Assembly: GCA_016936575.1 (NCBI GenBank)
Contig: JAFGXQ010000045.1
Location: 1-64,000 of the forward strand
Reading direction: 5' to 3'
Length of the DNA stretch: 64,000 nucleotides
Source of the DNA: Deltaproteobacteria bacterium
GTDB lineage: Bacteria > Myxococcota_A > Polyangia > JAAYKL01
Part shown: positions 16,691 to 26,031 of the stretch, piece after piece
Layout: every line of letters starts with the position of its first letter
How positions within the stretch are numbered: the stretch's first letter is position 1
Notes under the pieces: model-generated
Seen by the model: only the letters and a program-made list of their open reading frames with translations
Told to the model about the DNA's origin: nothing
Database searches by the model: none
Translations under genes and position numbers: made by a program

Positions 16691-18006
16691 CTGTGCTGAC
16701 GTTCAAAGGTGGGATTCACCCCAAATACAACAAAGATAACACCGCCTCCAAACCGATAACGTCGCTGGCGGCGCCCAAAGAAATTGTGATTCCGCTCTCT
16801 CAGCACATCGGCGCACCGGCGCGAGCCTGCGTTGAAAAAGGAGACGCCGTAAAACGAGGTCAGGTCATCGGCGAACCGGGCGGATTTGTGTCGGTACCCA
16901 TTCACTCCAGTGTCTCCGGAGAGGTTAAAGCGGTTGAGCCGCGTCTCGGCGCCATGGGCGTGGCGGTTCCCTGCGTGGTGATTGAAAACGATGAGCAAAA
17001 CGAAGCGGTCGAATTTGAAAGGCTGGCCGACTGGAAAAAAGTCTCCCCCGATACGCTGAAAGATAAAATCAACGCAGCGGGAATCGTCGGCATGGGCGGA
17101 GCGACATTTCCCACCCACGTAAAACTGTCGCCACCAAACAACAAACCGATTGACACCGTCATTCTCAACGGTGCCGAGTGTGAGCCGTATCTTACCGCCG
17201 ATCACCGCGTGATGCTGGAGCATGCCGAACATGTGGTAGAGGGACTGCAAATCATTCAGAAAATATTGAACGCGAAAACCGGTATCATCGGTATCGAGGA
17301 AAACAAACCCGACGCGGTCAGCGCAATGGAAAAAGCCTGCGAGGGAACAGACATCAAGGTGGTTCGCCTGGAAATCAAGTATCCGCAGGGCGGCGAGAAA
17401 CAATTGATTGATGCAGTGCTGAAGAAAGAGGTCCCCTCCGGCGGCCTGCCCATGGATGTGGGCGTGGTCGTTCAGAATGTGGGTACCGCCAAGGCGGTGC
17501 GCGATGCGGTGGTTGATGGCATTCCGCTTATCGAACGCGTCGTGACAGTAACCGGAAGCGCCGTTGCCAAGCCGGGCAATTTCATGGTTTCCATCGGAAC
17601 CCCGGTATCGGTGGTTCTAGAGCACTGCGAAGTAGACCTCGAAAAAGCCGGCAAACTGATACTGGGCGGCCCCATGATGGGATTCGCACAATACAGCGCG
17701 GAGCCGCCGGTCGCCAAAGGAACCAGTGGTATTTTGGTGTTCGAGGAAAAAGATGTGGAGGTCACTCATCCCCTTCCCTGCATCCGTTGCGGTCGATGTC
17801 TGGATGCGTGCCCGATGCGTCTCGTTCCAGCCGATATTGCCGCCTACAGCGATAAACGAATGTACGACAAAGCAGACGCCAACGACGCCCTCGATTGTAT
17901 GGAGTGCGGTTCCTGTGCACACCAGTGCCCGTCGCAAATCCCGTTGGTTCAAAAGATCCGATTGGCCAAATCCGAAATTTTGGCTGCCAAACGGAAGAAA
18001 GGATAA
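16687..18006 (+). CDS. rnfC: Rnf complex subunit C
   Basis: A 439-residue peripheral subunit thought to bind FMN and NAD(H). It starts at an ATG overlapping the rnfB stop. The N-terminus GGIHP and the Gly-rich MGGATFPTHVKL loop match the NADH/FMN-binding fold shared with NuoF. The C-terminal third has two 4Fe-4S motifs, CIRCGRCLDACP and CMECGSCAHQCP, in the order expected. Length is normal for the family. rnfD begins 11 bases later. Confidence 0.95.
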   Translation: MTVLTFKGGIHPKYNKDNTASKPITSLAAPKEIVIPLSQHIGAPARACVEKGDAVKRGQVIGEPGGFVSVPIHSSVSGEVKAVEPRLGAMGVAVPCVVIENDEQNEAVEFERLADWKKVSPDTLKDKINAAGIVGMGGATFPTHVKLSPPNNKPIDTVILNGAECEPYLTADHRVMLEHAEHVVEGLQIIQKILNAKTGIIGIEENKPDAVSAMEKACEGTDIKVVRLEIKYPQGGEKQLIDAVLKKEVPSGGLPMDVGVVVQNVGTAKAVRDAVVDGIPLIERVVTVTGSAVAKPGNFMVSIGTPVSVVLEHCEVDLEKAGKLILGGPMMGFAQYSAEPPVAKGTSGILVFEEKDVEVTHPLPCIRCGRCLDACPMRLVPADIAAYSDKRMYDKADANDALDCMECGSCAHQCPSQIPLVQKIRLAKSEILAAKRKKG

Positions 18007-18017
18007 GGAGGCGCACC

Positions 18018-19082
18018 ATGACTAAACAACTAATTGTCTCCTCATCTCCCCATGCTCACAGCGGTAAAACCACCGCTTCCATCATGTGGACGGTTCTCGC
18101 CGCACTGGTTCCCGCTGCGGCGTACTCTGTATATCTGTTCGGGCTGCCCGCGCTTACTGTGCTGCTGGCAACCACCGTATTCTGTGTCATCTTTGAAGGA
18201 CTCAGCAATTTTATGATGGGCAAGCCGGTTACCCTGAAAGACGGGTCGGCTGCCCTTACCGGCATCATTCTCGCCCTCACCCTACCGCCGGGACTACCGC
18301 TTTGGATTTGCGGCGTGGGCGCATTTGTCTCGATTGTGGTTGCAAAATCGGTGTTCGGCGGTCTGGGTCAGAACCCGTTCAATCCGGCCATGACCGGGCG
18401 GGTGTTTCTGCTCATCGCATTTCCGGCACCGCTGACCAAATGGCTGGTTCCGACCGGTACCGGAGAGATGCTGTTCAACAAACCGGTAAGCGCCTTTGAT
18501 GCGGCGGGAAATCTGGTTTCCGCGGGTGCGGCGAATGTGGACGCCATTACGGCCGCCACGCCGCTGGGACTTCTCAGTGAAGAAGGTGCCAAGGCCGTCA
18601 TGGGAATGGATACTTCCACGGAATTTCTCATCGGACAAATCAACGGTTCTCTGGGAGAGACCTCGGGCATCCTTCTGTTGGCCGGTGGTATCTTTCTGCT
18701 GACGCGCAAAATCATTTCGTGGCATATCCCGGTTTCGTTTATGGCGGCGGTGGCGGCGATTGCGGCAATCACGCACGCCGTCAATCCGGAGCACTATGCG
18801 GGAGCGCTGTTTCACCTGCTGACCGGTGGGGTTTTTTTGGGCGCATGGTTTATGGCAACCGATTATGTAACCAGCCCCATGTTCACCCGGGGCAAACTTA
18901 TATTCGGCGCAGGCTGCGGTGTGCTGACCATGGTTATCCGACTATGGGCCGGATATCCTGAAGGAGTATCGTTCGCGGTGCTGCTGATGAACGCCTGTGT
19001 GCCGATTATCAACATGTACACCAAACCGAAAAAATTCGGACTGCAGGATCTCGCTGCAAAAAAGGAGGCCGCCAATGCCTGA
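18018..19082 (+). CDS. rnfD: Rnf complex subunit D
   Basis: I take ATG 18018, preceded by AAGGAGGCGCACC, giving 354 residues; the frame is open further upstream but that part overlaps rnfC. The protein is polytopic (eight to ten helices). N-terminal SSSPHAHSGKTT and GQNPFNPAMTGRVFLLIAFP are RnfD/NqrB signatures. The covalent FMN site is expected at the Thr in ITAATPLG. Its 3' end overlaps rnfG by eight bases. Confidence 0.94.
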   Translation: MTKQLIVSSSPHAHSGKTTASIMWTVLAALVPAAAYSVYLFGLPALTVLLATTVFCVIFEGLSNFMMGKPVTLKDGSAALTGIILALTLPPGLPLWICGVGAFVSIVVAKSVFGGLGQNPFNPAMTGRVFLLIAFPAPLTKWLVPTGTGEMLFNKPVSAFDAAGNLVSAGAANVDAITAATPLGLLSEEGAKAVMGMDTSTEFLIGQINGSLGETSGILLLAGGIFLLTRKIISWHIPVSFMAAVAAIAAITHAVNPEHYAGALFHLLTGGVFLGAWFMATDYVTSPMFTRGKLIFGAGCGVLTMVIRLWAGYPEGVSFAVLLMNACVPIINMYTKPKKFGLQDLAAKKEAANA

Positions 19083-19713
19083 ATCAGTGAAAATGATCCT
19101 GGTGCTGACCCTCATCTCGGGTGCCGCCGGACTGGGGTTGTCAGCAATGAATGATCTGACCAAGCCGCTCGCAGAAGAAAACGACCGCCTGTTTACATTG
19201 TCGTCAATAAATACAGTCATGCCCGAGGCGCAGACCCCTGACGCCTGTGAATCGTACGAGCCGGCATTTGACAACTCTCCCGACCAGGACGCAGTGTGCG
19301 TAGGAAACACCATCGTCTATCGCGGCCGCAAGGGGGATGAAATCACCGGTATCGCGGTCAAAGCCATTGGTGACGAGGCATATTCCGGAACCATTACCGT
19401 GCTGGTGGGACTGCGGATGAACGACGGTGTGCTCACCGGGCTGAAAGTGCTTAAACATGCGGAAACGCCGGGGTTGGGGTCGCTGATGACCAAATGCGAA
19501 TTTCAGCAGCAGATGGTAGGAAAAGGCGTCACCGACATCAACTGGACAGTGGTGAAAGATGGAGGCGATATCAGTCAGCTGAGTGGGGCGACGATCTCGT
19601 CACGCAGCATGCTCAGCGCGATTCACAAGGCGCAGGCAATCTGGAAAGACCACAAAGACGAAATACAGAACGACGAAGCGCTCGCGCAAGGGGAGGTATG
19701 TGATGGCCAGTAA
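19075..19713 (+). CDS. rnfG: Rnf complex subunit G, flavoprotein
   Basis: Starting at ATG 19075 (ribosome site AAGGAGG inside rnfD) the product has 212 residues: one N-terminal membrane helix and a periplasmic FMN-binding domain. The ETPGLG stretch and the SGATISS motif near residue 180 are conserved; the threonine in SGAT carries the covalent FMN in this family. The shorter C-terminal tail ends in a Gln/Glu-rich segment. It overlaps rnfE by 11 bases. Confidence 0.93.
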   Translation: MPESVKMILVLTLISGAAGLGLSAMNDLTKPLAEENDRLFTLSSINTVMPEAQTPDACESYEPAFDNSPDQDAVCVGNTIVYRGRKGDEITGIAVKAIGDEAYSGTITVLVGLRMNDGVLTGLKVLKHAETPGLGSLMTKCEFQQQMVGKGVTDINWTVVKDGGDISQLSGATISSRSMLSAIHKAQAIWKDHKDEIQNDEALAQGEVCDGQ

Positions 19714-20335
19714 AGAAACCACGCTCGGTGAAATCGCAAAGGGACTGTGGCGGGACAACCCGGTATTGGTCCTGCTGCTCGGCCTGTGCCCCACACTGGC
19801 GGTGACCAACTCCGCATACAACGGACTGGGGATGGGCGTTGCAACCGCATTTGTTCTGCTGGGTTCAAATACCCTGGTATCCACGTTGAAGTCGATTATC
19901 CCCAAAAGCGTGCGCATCCCGGTGTACATCGTCGTGATTGCCACTTTTGTGACGATTGTAGACATGCTGTTGAAAGCGTATATGTACGAGTTGTCGCAAA
20001 GTCTGGGCCTGTTCGTGCCGCTTATCGTGGTGAACTGCGTCATTCTCGGGCGCGCCGAAGCGTTTGCATCGAAAAATTCCATCGGGCGTTCCGTTCTTGA
20101 CGCATTGGGCATGTCGCTGGGCTTCACGCTGGCATTATTTACCCTCGGCGCCATCCGGGAAATCATCGGTTCCGGCACCCTCACCCTCTTCCAGCTGGGT
20201 GAAACTGAAGTGAAGTTTTTTGTCCTGGGCCATAACTATCCCGGCATTCTGGTCATGATTCTTCCGCCCGGCGCGTTTCTCACGCTCGGTTTCATGCTCG
20301 CCGGAAAAAACGCCATCCAGAAACGAATGAAGTAA
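19703..20335 (+). CDS. rnfE: Rnf complex subunit E
   Basis: The start at ATG 19703 follows GGGGAGG and gives a 210-residue polytopic membrane protein. CPTLAVTNSAYNGLGMG and the central FVPLIVVNCVILGRAEAFAS are diagnostic for RnfE/NqrD, with the two cysteines in positions expected for the intramembrane iron-sulfur site it shares with RnfA. It is the last gene of the rnf operon; 82 bp separate it from the next lipoprotein gene. Confidence 0.94.
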   Translation: MASKETTLGEIAKGLWRDNPVLVLLLGLCPTLAVTNSAYNGLGMGVATAFVLLGSNTLVSTLKSIIPKSVRIPVYIVVIATFVTIVDMLLKAYMYELSQSLGLFVPLIVVNCVILGRAEAFASKNSIGRSVLDALGMSLGFTLALFTLGAIREIIGSGTLTLFQLGETEVKFFVLGHNYPGILVMILPPGAFLTLGFMLAGKNAIQKRMK

Positions 20336-20417
20336 TTCTTTTTTTGTTCCCGTTTAAATTGATACAATCACCATTACCCTAAACAGTAATGATTATCTTT
20401 AACAGGAGGATAACAGA

Positions 20418-21128
20418 ATGAACAAATATCTCGGGTTACTATTAATCGGACTGCTTGCGGGAATGGTGGCCATTATGCATACCGGATGCGGTGACGACGG
20501 CGGCGGAAGTTCAGATGGAGACGGAGACAGCGATAGTGACAGTGATGGGGATGGCGACAGTGACGGCGATAGTGATTCGGACGCGGACAACGGTGATTGC
20601 CCCGGCGATTGCATGGGTAGTACAACAGAATGTACCAATGCCGGCGGTGAGATTGTGTTCACCGTGATCTGTCCCATCCAGGGACAAATCTGCTGCGATA
20701 CGCCCGGAGACAACACCGGAAGCACCGACGATACCACTGACACAAATCAGGGCGACTGCGAGTATGACTGTGTGAACTGGGGTGAATGCCCGCAGAACAA
20801 CATGGTCTGGAATCAGGACTGCGGCAATAACCAGGTGTGCTGCAATTCCGAAGGCACCGGCGATACAGACACCGCCGAGGCCACTTGTGAATACGACTGC
20901 GTGAACTGGAACCAATGTGACCAGGCCGACCGGGTGTTCGATCAAACCTGTGATGGCAACCAGGTATGCTGCAATGCCGGCAATACCGACGATACCGAAG
21001 ACACAGAAGCAGCAGAATGCGCATCACCATACTTCTGCGTTTCCGAAAATCAATGTTCCGTTGCGCAGTCACACGAAGAATTCACCTGCGATACTCCCGG
21101 AACCGTTTGCTGCGACATCAGCAACTGA
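20418..21128 (+). CDS. Lipoprotein with four six-cysteine repeats (copy 1)
   Basis: A 236-residue protein after a strong AGGAGG site. The signal peptide ends in HTG/C24; residues 34-56 form the DSDGDGDSD-type linker. Then come four repeats with spacing C-x(3,5)-C-x(5,6)-C-x(10,12)-C-x(5,6)-C-C. Two central repeats are nearly identical (CEYDCVNW...CC). Repeats are separated by short Thr/Asp linkers. Six cysteines per unit ending in a CC pair suggest three disulfides per mini-domain, reminiscent in outline of animal clip or WAP domains, though no homology is claimed. I do not recognise the family. The next gene is its paralogue. Confidence 0.85.
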   Translation: MNKYLGLLLIGLLAGMVAIMHTGCGDDGGGSSDGDGDSDSDSDGDGDSDGDSDSDADNGDCPGDCMGSTTECTNAGGEIVFTVICPIQGQICCDTPGDNTGSTDDTTDTNQGDCEYDCVNWGECPQNNMVWNQDCGNNQVCCNSEGTGDTDTAEATCEYDCVNWNQCDQADRVFDQTCDGNQVCCNAGNTDDTEDTEAAECASPYFCVSENQCSVAQSHEEFTCDTPGTVCCDISN

Positions 21129-21234
21129 GTATCCCCCTGAAAACCCTCACATTCCTGCGTCACAACAAAAATACATATATTTCACATTTGCCGCTTTTTG
21201 CTATTTTTACCGTTACTTTCAACAGCGCAATTTG

Positions 21235-21240
21235 TATAAT
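21235..21240 (+). promoter_or_regulatory. Candidate -10 element upstream of six-Cys lipoprotein 2
   Basis: A consensus TATAAT lies 45 bp before the start codon, with an AAAAAAGGAG ribosome site in between. No good -35 box is seen at the right distance, so the promoter is only tentative. Confidence 0.35.
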
Positions 21241-21284
21241 TTACGCAGCATTCATCAAATGTTTGGTAAAAAAAGGAGCTTAAA

Positions 21285-22073
21285 ATGATAAAGTATTTTT
21301 ATATTTTCGTTCCAGTGTTGCTGTATGGTGCCCTTGGAACGGCACTCACGGCATGCGGCGAAGATGAACAAAGCAGCGAAGAATCCGATTCTGAAGAAGC
21401 CGTCGACATTCAACAAAATTGCAGCTACGGATGCGTTTCTCCCGACGCCTGCAATGCCATCGGCGGCACGGTCGACATGACGTTCACTTGCCCGAACACC
21501 GCCAATATCTGCTGTGACCGCTACACAAACTACGATAACGATAGTGAAGATAACAACAATAATTACAACACAGAACCCTGCCGCTATACATGCGTGGATT
21601 TCAGCGCATGCGAAATGAGCGCCATGCATACAGACATGACCTGCAGCGCCGGCGTCTGTTGTGACTCTCCAAATGAAACCGCCATGGACACCGGGGAGCC
21701 CTGTTCGTACAACTGCGTCCCGTACGCCGCATGCGAATACTTTCAGATGCACCCGGAAATGAATTGCGGAACCGTTGGGCAACTGTGCTGCGACACCACC
21801 TATGTCTGGGTAGACACCGAAACGGATGGAACCGATTCAGACGATACAGACTCGCCCGATACCGATACCGTCGACTCGGATACCGCAGATTCAGAAACGG
21901 ATGGAACAGACACAGAAGATACGGACTCTCTCGACACCGATACTGACACTGATACCGACACAGGCACGCCGGTTTGCGATTTCTGGTGTGTGGCCGCGAG
22001 TGATTGTCCGGTTTCGGCGTATCGCCCCGACATGACCTGCGACGGCGACAGTATTGTCTGCTGCGATCTGTAG
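21285..22073 (+). CDS. Lipoprotein with four six-cysteine repeats (copy 2)
   Basis: A 262-residue paralogue of the preceding protein. A lipoprotein signal ends near TA/C24. Four repeats follow the same C-x3-C-x5-C-x(10,12)-C-x(4,6)-C-C pattern, all beginning CxxxCV and ending CCD. Several share a (T/P)(D/E)M(T/N)C segment before the CC pair. Here the long Asp/Thr/Ser linker (about residues 180-232) sits before the last repeat, unlike in copy 1, where it follows the lipobox. Function unknown; the linker and disulfide-rich units suggest a surface-exposed binding or structural protein. Confidence 0.85.
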   Translation: MIKYFYIFVPVLLYGALGTALTACGEDEQSSEESDSEEAVDIQQNCSYGCVSPDACNAIGGTVDMTFTCPNTANICCDRYTNYDNDSEDNNNNYNTEPCRYTCVDFSACEMSAMHTDMTCSAGVCCDSPNETAMDTGEPCSYNCVPYAACEYFQMHPEMNCGTVGQLCCDTTYVWVDTETDGTDSDDTDSPDTDTVDSDTADSETDGTDTEDTDSLDTDTDTDTDTGTPVCDFWCVAASDCPVSAYRPDMTCDGDSIVCCDL

Positions 22074-22133
22074 CAATTCCCTTCTCGTCATTTCGGCATT
22101 GCCAACCCACAGCGCAATCGGTAGAGTGACCAC

Positions 22134-23225
22134 ATGCCGTTTGTTGCCCCATCCAAGCAGGGTTCTTTTTTTTTAGCCCTGCTGTTTTCATTATTATTTT
22201 CAATATGTTACCCATACATAACCGTTGCGTCCGATATATTGATACTCACACCCGCGCCAGATGAAGAGGCACACCAGATTTTGAAGGCATCGATTGATTC
22301 TCAACTGATGGATTACAATATGACCTCGACGCTGCAGTTGTTGGATGAGCCGCTGCCAACCACTCAGGAACCACTCGAAATCGGTCGTCAATACCAGATG
22401 TTGACCAATTCACTCGCCATATTCTGGATACAGGACTACCTCTTCTACCTGTATATCCACGATGGAGAAGACAGTCACTTTTTTTCGCGACCGCTTCCGG
22501 AAAGTTCATCGAACTGGGAATTGCAATGTGACGCCATCGCATCGGTAGTTCACGCGGTCATTTCTTCGTGGCTGGCACCACCTGAACCGGCCGAGTTGCC
22601 CACCGCTGCCACTGACGAAAACCAACCGGTGGCGTCCGAAACCGATTCTCGGGGAAAGAATTCCAGCGAAAAGACCGCCAATGAAAATTCGCAAAATACC
22701 TCCTCGAATCCGCCTCCCCCGTTTTTGCCGCCTCAGCCGTATCGCATTTCCATCGGCTTGATGTATTCCGGTTGTATTATGTCATCTGATAATCCCTGGG
22801 TGAACGGTGCGGCAATATCGCTCAACTTTCGCTTGGAACAACTTTTTCTAATTGGTGTGGAATCCGGGTTTGCCACGGTGGCCCACAGCTCGTTTCGAAT
22901 GAATCGCGTTCCAATTCGTGCCAAAGCCGGCGTACGTCTAGACAAAATGCGGTTCACATTCGGCGGTGACATCAGCGTATTTGCCGATATCACCCGAGTT
23001 CGCAACAATAACTCAGACGAGATTCCCAACGCGGGCCAAACATACTTGGGAATCGGGTTCGGCGGGATTGCCGCGTTTCATCTTTCTCAACGAATTTCAA
23101 TAGTTACCCAACTGGATGTCAATATTTCAAGGGCTTCCAACATATATTGGGACAACGATGAAGCCATATTTTTCTATGGTCCGTTCCAGGGGCGCCTGGG
23201 CATAGGGCTTATTTTTCGTATCTGA
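22134..23225 (+). CDS. Outer-membrane beta-barrel protein with N-terminal domain
   Basis: A 363-residue exported protein. Residues 1-32 are a signal peptide. A soluble domain of about 125 residues (LTPAPDEE... to AVISSWLAPP) precedes a Ser/Asn/Pro-rich linker with PPPPFLPPQP. The last 165 residues show alternating-hydrophobic beta strands and end in GLGLIFRI-like GIGLIFRI with a terminal aromatic-hydrophobic pattern typical of outer-membrane barrels. This layout is frequent in myxobacterial envelope proteins lying next to sigma/FecR genes. It ends about 60 bp before the ECF sigma factor and may be cotranscribed or be the sensor partner. No specific function can be given. Confidence 0.65.
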   Translation: MPFVAPSKQGSFFLALLFSLLFSICYPYITVASDILILTPAPDEEAHQILKASIDSQLMDYNMTSTLQLLDEPLPTTQEPLEIGRQYQMLTNSLAIFWIQDYLFYLYIHDGEDSHFFSRPLPESSSNWELQCDAIASVVHAVISSWLAPPEPAELPTAATDENQPVASETDSRGKNSSEKTANENSQNTSSNPPPPFLPPQPYRISIGLMYSGCIMSSDNPWVNGAAISLNFRLEQLFLIGVESGFATVAHSSFRMNRVPIRAKAGVRLDKMRFTFGGDISVFADITRVRNNNSDEIPNAGQTYLGIGFGGIAAFHLSQRISIVTQLDVNISRASNIYWDNDEAIFFYGPFQGRLGIGLIFRI

Positions 23226-23288
23226 CGTTTATTTTTCCCGTTTCGCCCCGGCGAGTCGCTATTATATGTGAAGCTGTGGAATTTTTAT

Positions 23289-23906
23289 ATGAATACGGTA
23301 CAAACTAAAAAGCAGTCGAAACACAAAATACTGAGCGACCTCGTTCTGGTGGAACGCGCAGTATCCGGAGACCACTCAGCAAGAGAAACACTTGCTGTGG
23401 CGGTCCTTCCGCGCGTTCGCAAGCTTGTCTATCTGTCATACGGAAATCGTCCTGACTACGATGACGTTGTTCAAATCGCGATGGTCACCATTTTCAGGGA
23501 CTTGCCCGGGCTGCGCAACTTCGACCGATTCACAGCCTGGTTGGATACAGTGGTATATAATGTGGTGCGCACCCAGGGAAGAAAGCGCATCCGCCTGGCC
23601 GCCCTGTTTTCGGATACCGACCCCTCACCGGACAGCCGGCATTGGGATGTCACCCCGGAAGACGAAAACATCGGTCAGCAACTTATCCACCACTTGCATT
23701 ATCATTTAGATAAAATCGCACCCAAAAAACGCACTGCCGCTGTGATGTCCATGTTTTTCGGCTACGTCGACTCCGAGGTCGCCGGAATTATGAACTGCAG
23801 CGTTGAAACCGCCAAAAAACGCATCCAGCATGGCCGCAAGGAACTGCTTGAACGAGTACAGCGCGATCCTGGAAGCAGCGGTTTGGTAAAGGAGGCCACC
23901 AAATGA
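23289..23906 (+). CDS. ECF-type RNA polymerase sigma factor (module 1)
   Basis: Start chosen at ATG 23289 (GTGGA eight bases upstream); a GTG at 23268 is the alternative. The 205-residue product has region 2 (RPDYDDVVQIAMVTIFRDL ... FTAWLDTVVYNVVRTQGR) and a C-terminal region 4 helix-turn-helix (VAGIMNCSVETAKKRIQHGRKELL). No region 1 or 3 is present, so it is an extracytoplasmic-function sigma. It overlaps the anti-sigma gene by four bases, the usual translational coupling of such pairs. Confidence 0.88.
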   Translation: MNTVQTKKQSKHKILSDLVLVERAVSGDHSARETLAVAVLPRVRKLVYLSYGNRPDYDDVVQIAMVTIFRDLPGLRNFDRFTAWLDTVVYNVVRTQGRKRIRLAALFSDTDPSPDSRHWDVTPEDENIGQQLIHHLHYHLDKIAPKKRTAAVMSMFFGYVDSEVAGIMNCSVETAKKRIQHGRKELLERVQRDPGSSGLVKEATK

Positions 23907-25405
23907 GCAGTGTTAAATGTAATTGGGTTTCCCTTCAATTGGCAAAACCCAAATCAGAATACCTTCTGGAACATGAAAAAAGCGCCATCGACGCGCATCT
24001 GGCGCAATGCCCTCACTGCCGGGAATCAGCGGAGCTGGCAAAGCGACTCGATGACTTGTCCTATCTGCAACTCCCTCCACAATCACCGTTCGTGGAGAAA
24101 AAAATCATCGATGCGGCGCTCGAAGGTCGCATGCCGAACCAACCCAAGATTCAATTCTTTCCGTATCATCGAACGGTTCAACTCGCATTCGGTATGGCGG
24201 CGCTCGGTGCTGTCGCGATTGCGGCATTTCTCTTTCTGTCAGACACAACGCCCACCGCGAGCAGCGTGACGCCCAGGGTTGCCACGTCACAATCCACCGA
24301 GGGAAACTCACCGGCGCAGCAGTCGAAAAATTACAATTTATTCACGTTTAAAGACGCGAAGCCGCTCGAACTGGTCAGGAAAGACAAAGTGTGGGGCACC
24401 CAAAGCACCATCGTAAATCTGGAAATGCTGTCTTCAGACCTTACGAAAGTCGACCTGGTGCAGGGTAAAATCATCGCGCACGTCACCAAACGGAAAACCG
24501 GTGAAAAATTTGTGGTCACCAGCCCCCGCGGAATGGTTGAGGTTGTGGGAACCATCTTTTCCGTCGAGCTGGACGACACCGGCGCCGAACATGTTCGAGT
24601 GCTGGAAGGAACCGTCCGCGTCACCGACAAAAAGAGCGGTGTAATACATTACGTTAAAGAGAACATGCAGTTGACCATCGGTGCGTCCGGTCCCGTTGCG
24701 GTCCCCACCGATGCAATGGCGGCCGATCGGGAACTCATGACCGCGGAGGACGCCCCCCTGGTAGCCAAAGACGAAAAAACCGATACCCACGTTGCCCACG
24801 CATCATCGAAAAACGCAGTTGCACTGGCTGAAAAGGCCATTAATGAACAGCGTCTGTCCGATGCCGGAAAACACATCGAAATCGCCAAACGCAGCAATCA
24901 GGTACAGAGCGTTCCCAGTCTGCTGGCACGACTGGCACGGGCGCACCGTCAGCAGAAAAACTACGCAGCGGCTGAACAGACCTACCAGCAATTGATTCGT
25001 GATTACCGACGTAGCGATGCAGCCAAAAACGCGTTGGTTGCCCTGGCGCAGCTTGAATTGAATGTATTGAATAACAATCAAAGCGCCCTGGAGCTGTTCA
25101 ATGCCTACCTGGCGGCAACCCCCAAAGGGTACCTGGCCGAGGAGGCATGGATTGGCCGAGCGCGGGTTCTGCGTGCCATGGGACGTCAGAATGAATTGCT
25201 GAGCACCACAGACAGTTACCTGAGTGATTCGGCGCGCAACACGTTCCGGGCCGAAATGTTGCTTTACCGTGCGAATATTCGCCTGGAAAGCGGCAATTGC
25301 CCACTTGCAGAAAAAGACTATCAGACTATTATTGCACAATGGCCCGATTCCAGAAAAGCCAGGCAGGCACAGCAGGGGCTGAGCAAATGCGGCGGCAATC
25401 AATAG
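23903..25405 (+). CDS. Membrane anti-sigma protein with zinc finger, FecR and TPR
   Basis: A 500-residue protein, ATGA-coupled to the sigma gene. Residues 20-42 hold an HxxxCxxC anti-sigma zinc finger (AHLAQCPHC). One transmembrane helix lies near 93-113 (LAFGMAALGAVAIAAFLFL). The periplasmic part has a FecR domain (VVTSPRGMVEVVGTIFSVEL) around 195-260 and then four or five TPR-like helical repeats to the C-terminus. The likely job is to hold the sigma factor at the membrane until a signal reaches the FecR/TPR part. The last 19 bases overlap the next lipoprotein gene. Confidence 0.85.
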   Translation: MSSVKCNWVSLQLAKPKSEYLLEHEKSAIDAHLAQCPHCRESAELAKRLDDLSYLQLPPQSPFVEKKIIDAALEGRMPNQPKIQFFPYHRTVQLAFGMAALGAVAIAAFLFLSDTTPTASSVTPRVATSQSTEGNSPAQQSKNYNLFTFKDAKPLELVRKDKVWGTQSTIVNLEMLSSDLTKVDLVQGKIIAHVTKRKTGEKFVVTSPRGMVEVVGTIFSVELDDTGAEHVRVLEGTVRVTDKKSGVIHYVKENMQLTIGASGPVAVPTDAMAADRELMTAEDAPLVAKDEKTDTHVAHASSKNAVALAEKAINEQRLSDAGKHIEIAKRSNQVQSVPSLLARLARAHRQQKNYAAAEQTYQQLIRDYRRSDAAKNALVALAQLELNVLNNNQSALELFNAYLAATPKGYLAEEAWIGRARVLRAMGRQNELLSTTDSYLSDSARNTFRAEMLLYRANIRLESGNCPLAEKDYQTIIAQWPDSRKARQAQQGLSKCGGNQ

Positions 25406-26022
25406 CCACATCACTCACCCTTCTGAGTGTCTTCCTTGTTTTATTCCTTGTCGGATGCGACTGGGATGGAAACATCTATCTTGACGAAACAGATGACACC
25501 AACACCGGTGGAGACGGCGATAGCGACTCAGATGGCGATGCCGATTCTGACACCGACACATCCTCAGATGACCCCCATTTCCAGGATTCTGATTTCCCAA
25601 ACAATGGGGACACGGATTGGAGCCCCCAGGACTATCTCGAAATACTGGCCTGGTTTCCACTGGATGTGAATGTCTGGGACTTGGAGCCGGAGGAATTCTG
25701 CGGCTATCTGATTGGAACCTCCGAACCGGAGATCACGGCTTTTTCAGAAAAAAAATCGTTTGCGTGCGATGAGCGGACAGACATCAAAATCGAAAACGGG
25801 GGACTCGTTAAAATCTATCTACGAGTTGATGATTTCAAAGACATTTATGAACCGGTCATAGCTGCAGCCACCCTATTCGTCGATGTGAATAACAACGACG
25901 GACCGCCGCAACCAGAAGCAAACGAAGACTATTTCGGGTACTCAGATCCGGAACGTTCACTGTTTCTGTACCCCGGAATGGGACATCAAAGGGCGGATGT
26001 GACCATGACCCTGATTCGGTAA
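25387..26022 (+). CDS. Linker lipoprotein downstream of sigma/FecR module 1
   Basis: Start at ATG 25387, inside the end of the anti-sigma gene. The 211-residue product has a signal peptide ending in FLVG/C, an Asp/Ser linker ([16 protein letters not shown]) and a compact C-terminal domain of about 145 residues with mixed alpha/beta character and no family I recognise. Overlap with the anti-sigma gene implies cotranscription and a link to the same signal pathway. Module 2 in this window also pairs a linker lipoprotein with a sigma/FecR set. Confidence 0.75.
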   Translation: MRRQSIATSLTLLSVFLVLFLVGCDWDGNIYLDETDDTNTGGDGDSDSDGDADSDTDTSSDDPHFQDSDFPNNGDTDWSPQDYLEILAWFPLDVNVWDLEPEEFCGYLIGTSEPEITAFSEKKSFACDERTDIKIENGGLVKIYLRVDDFKDIYEPVIAAATLFVDVNNNDGPPQPEANEDYFGYSDPERSLFLYPGMGHQRADVTMTLIR

Positions 26023-26031
26023 AACTCCCGA

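Noticed and set aside
20336-20417. Rho-independent terminator after rnfE
   Set aside because: A T-run is present but no stable hairpin precedes it.
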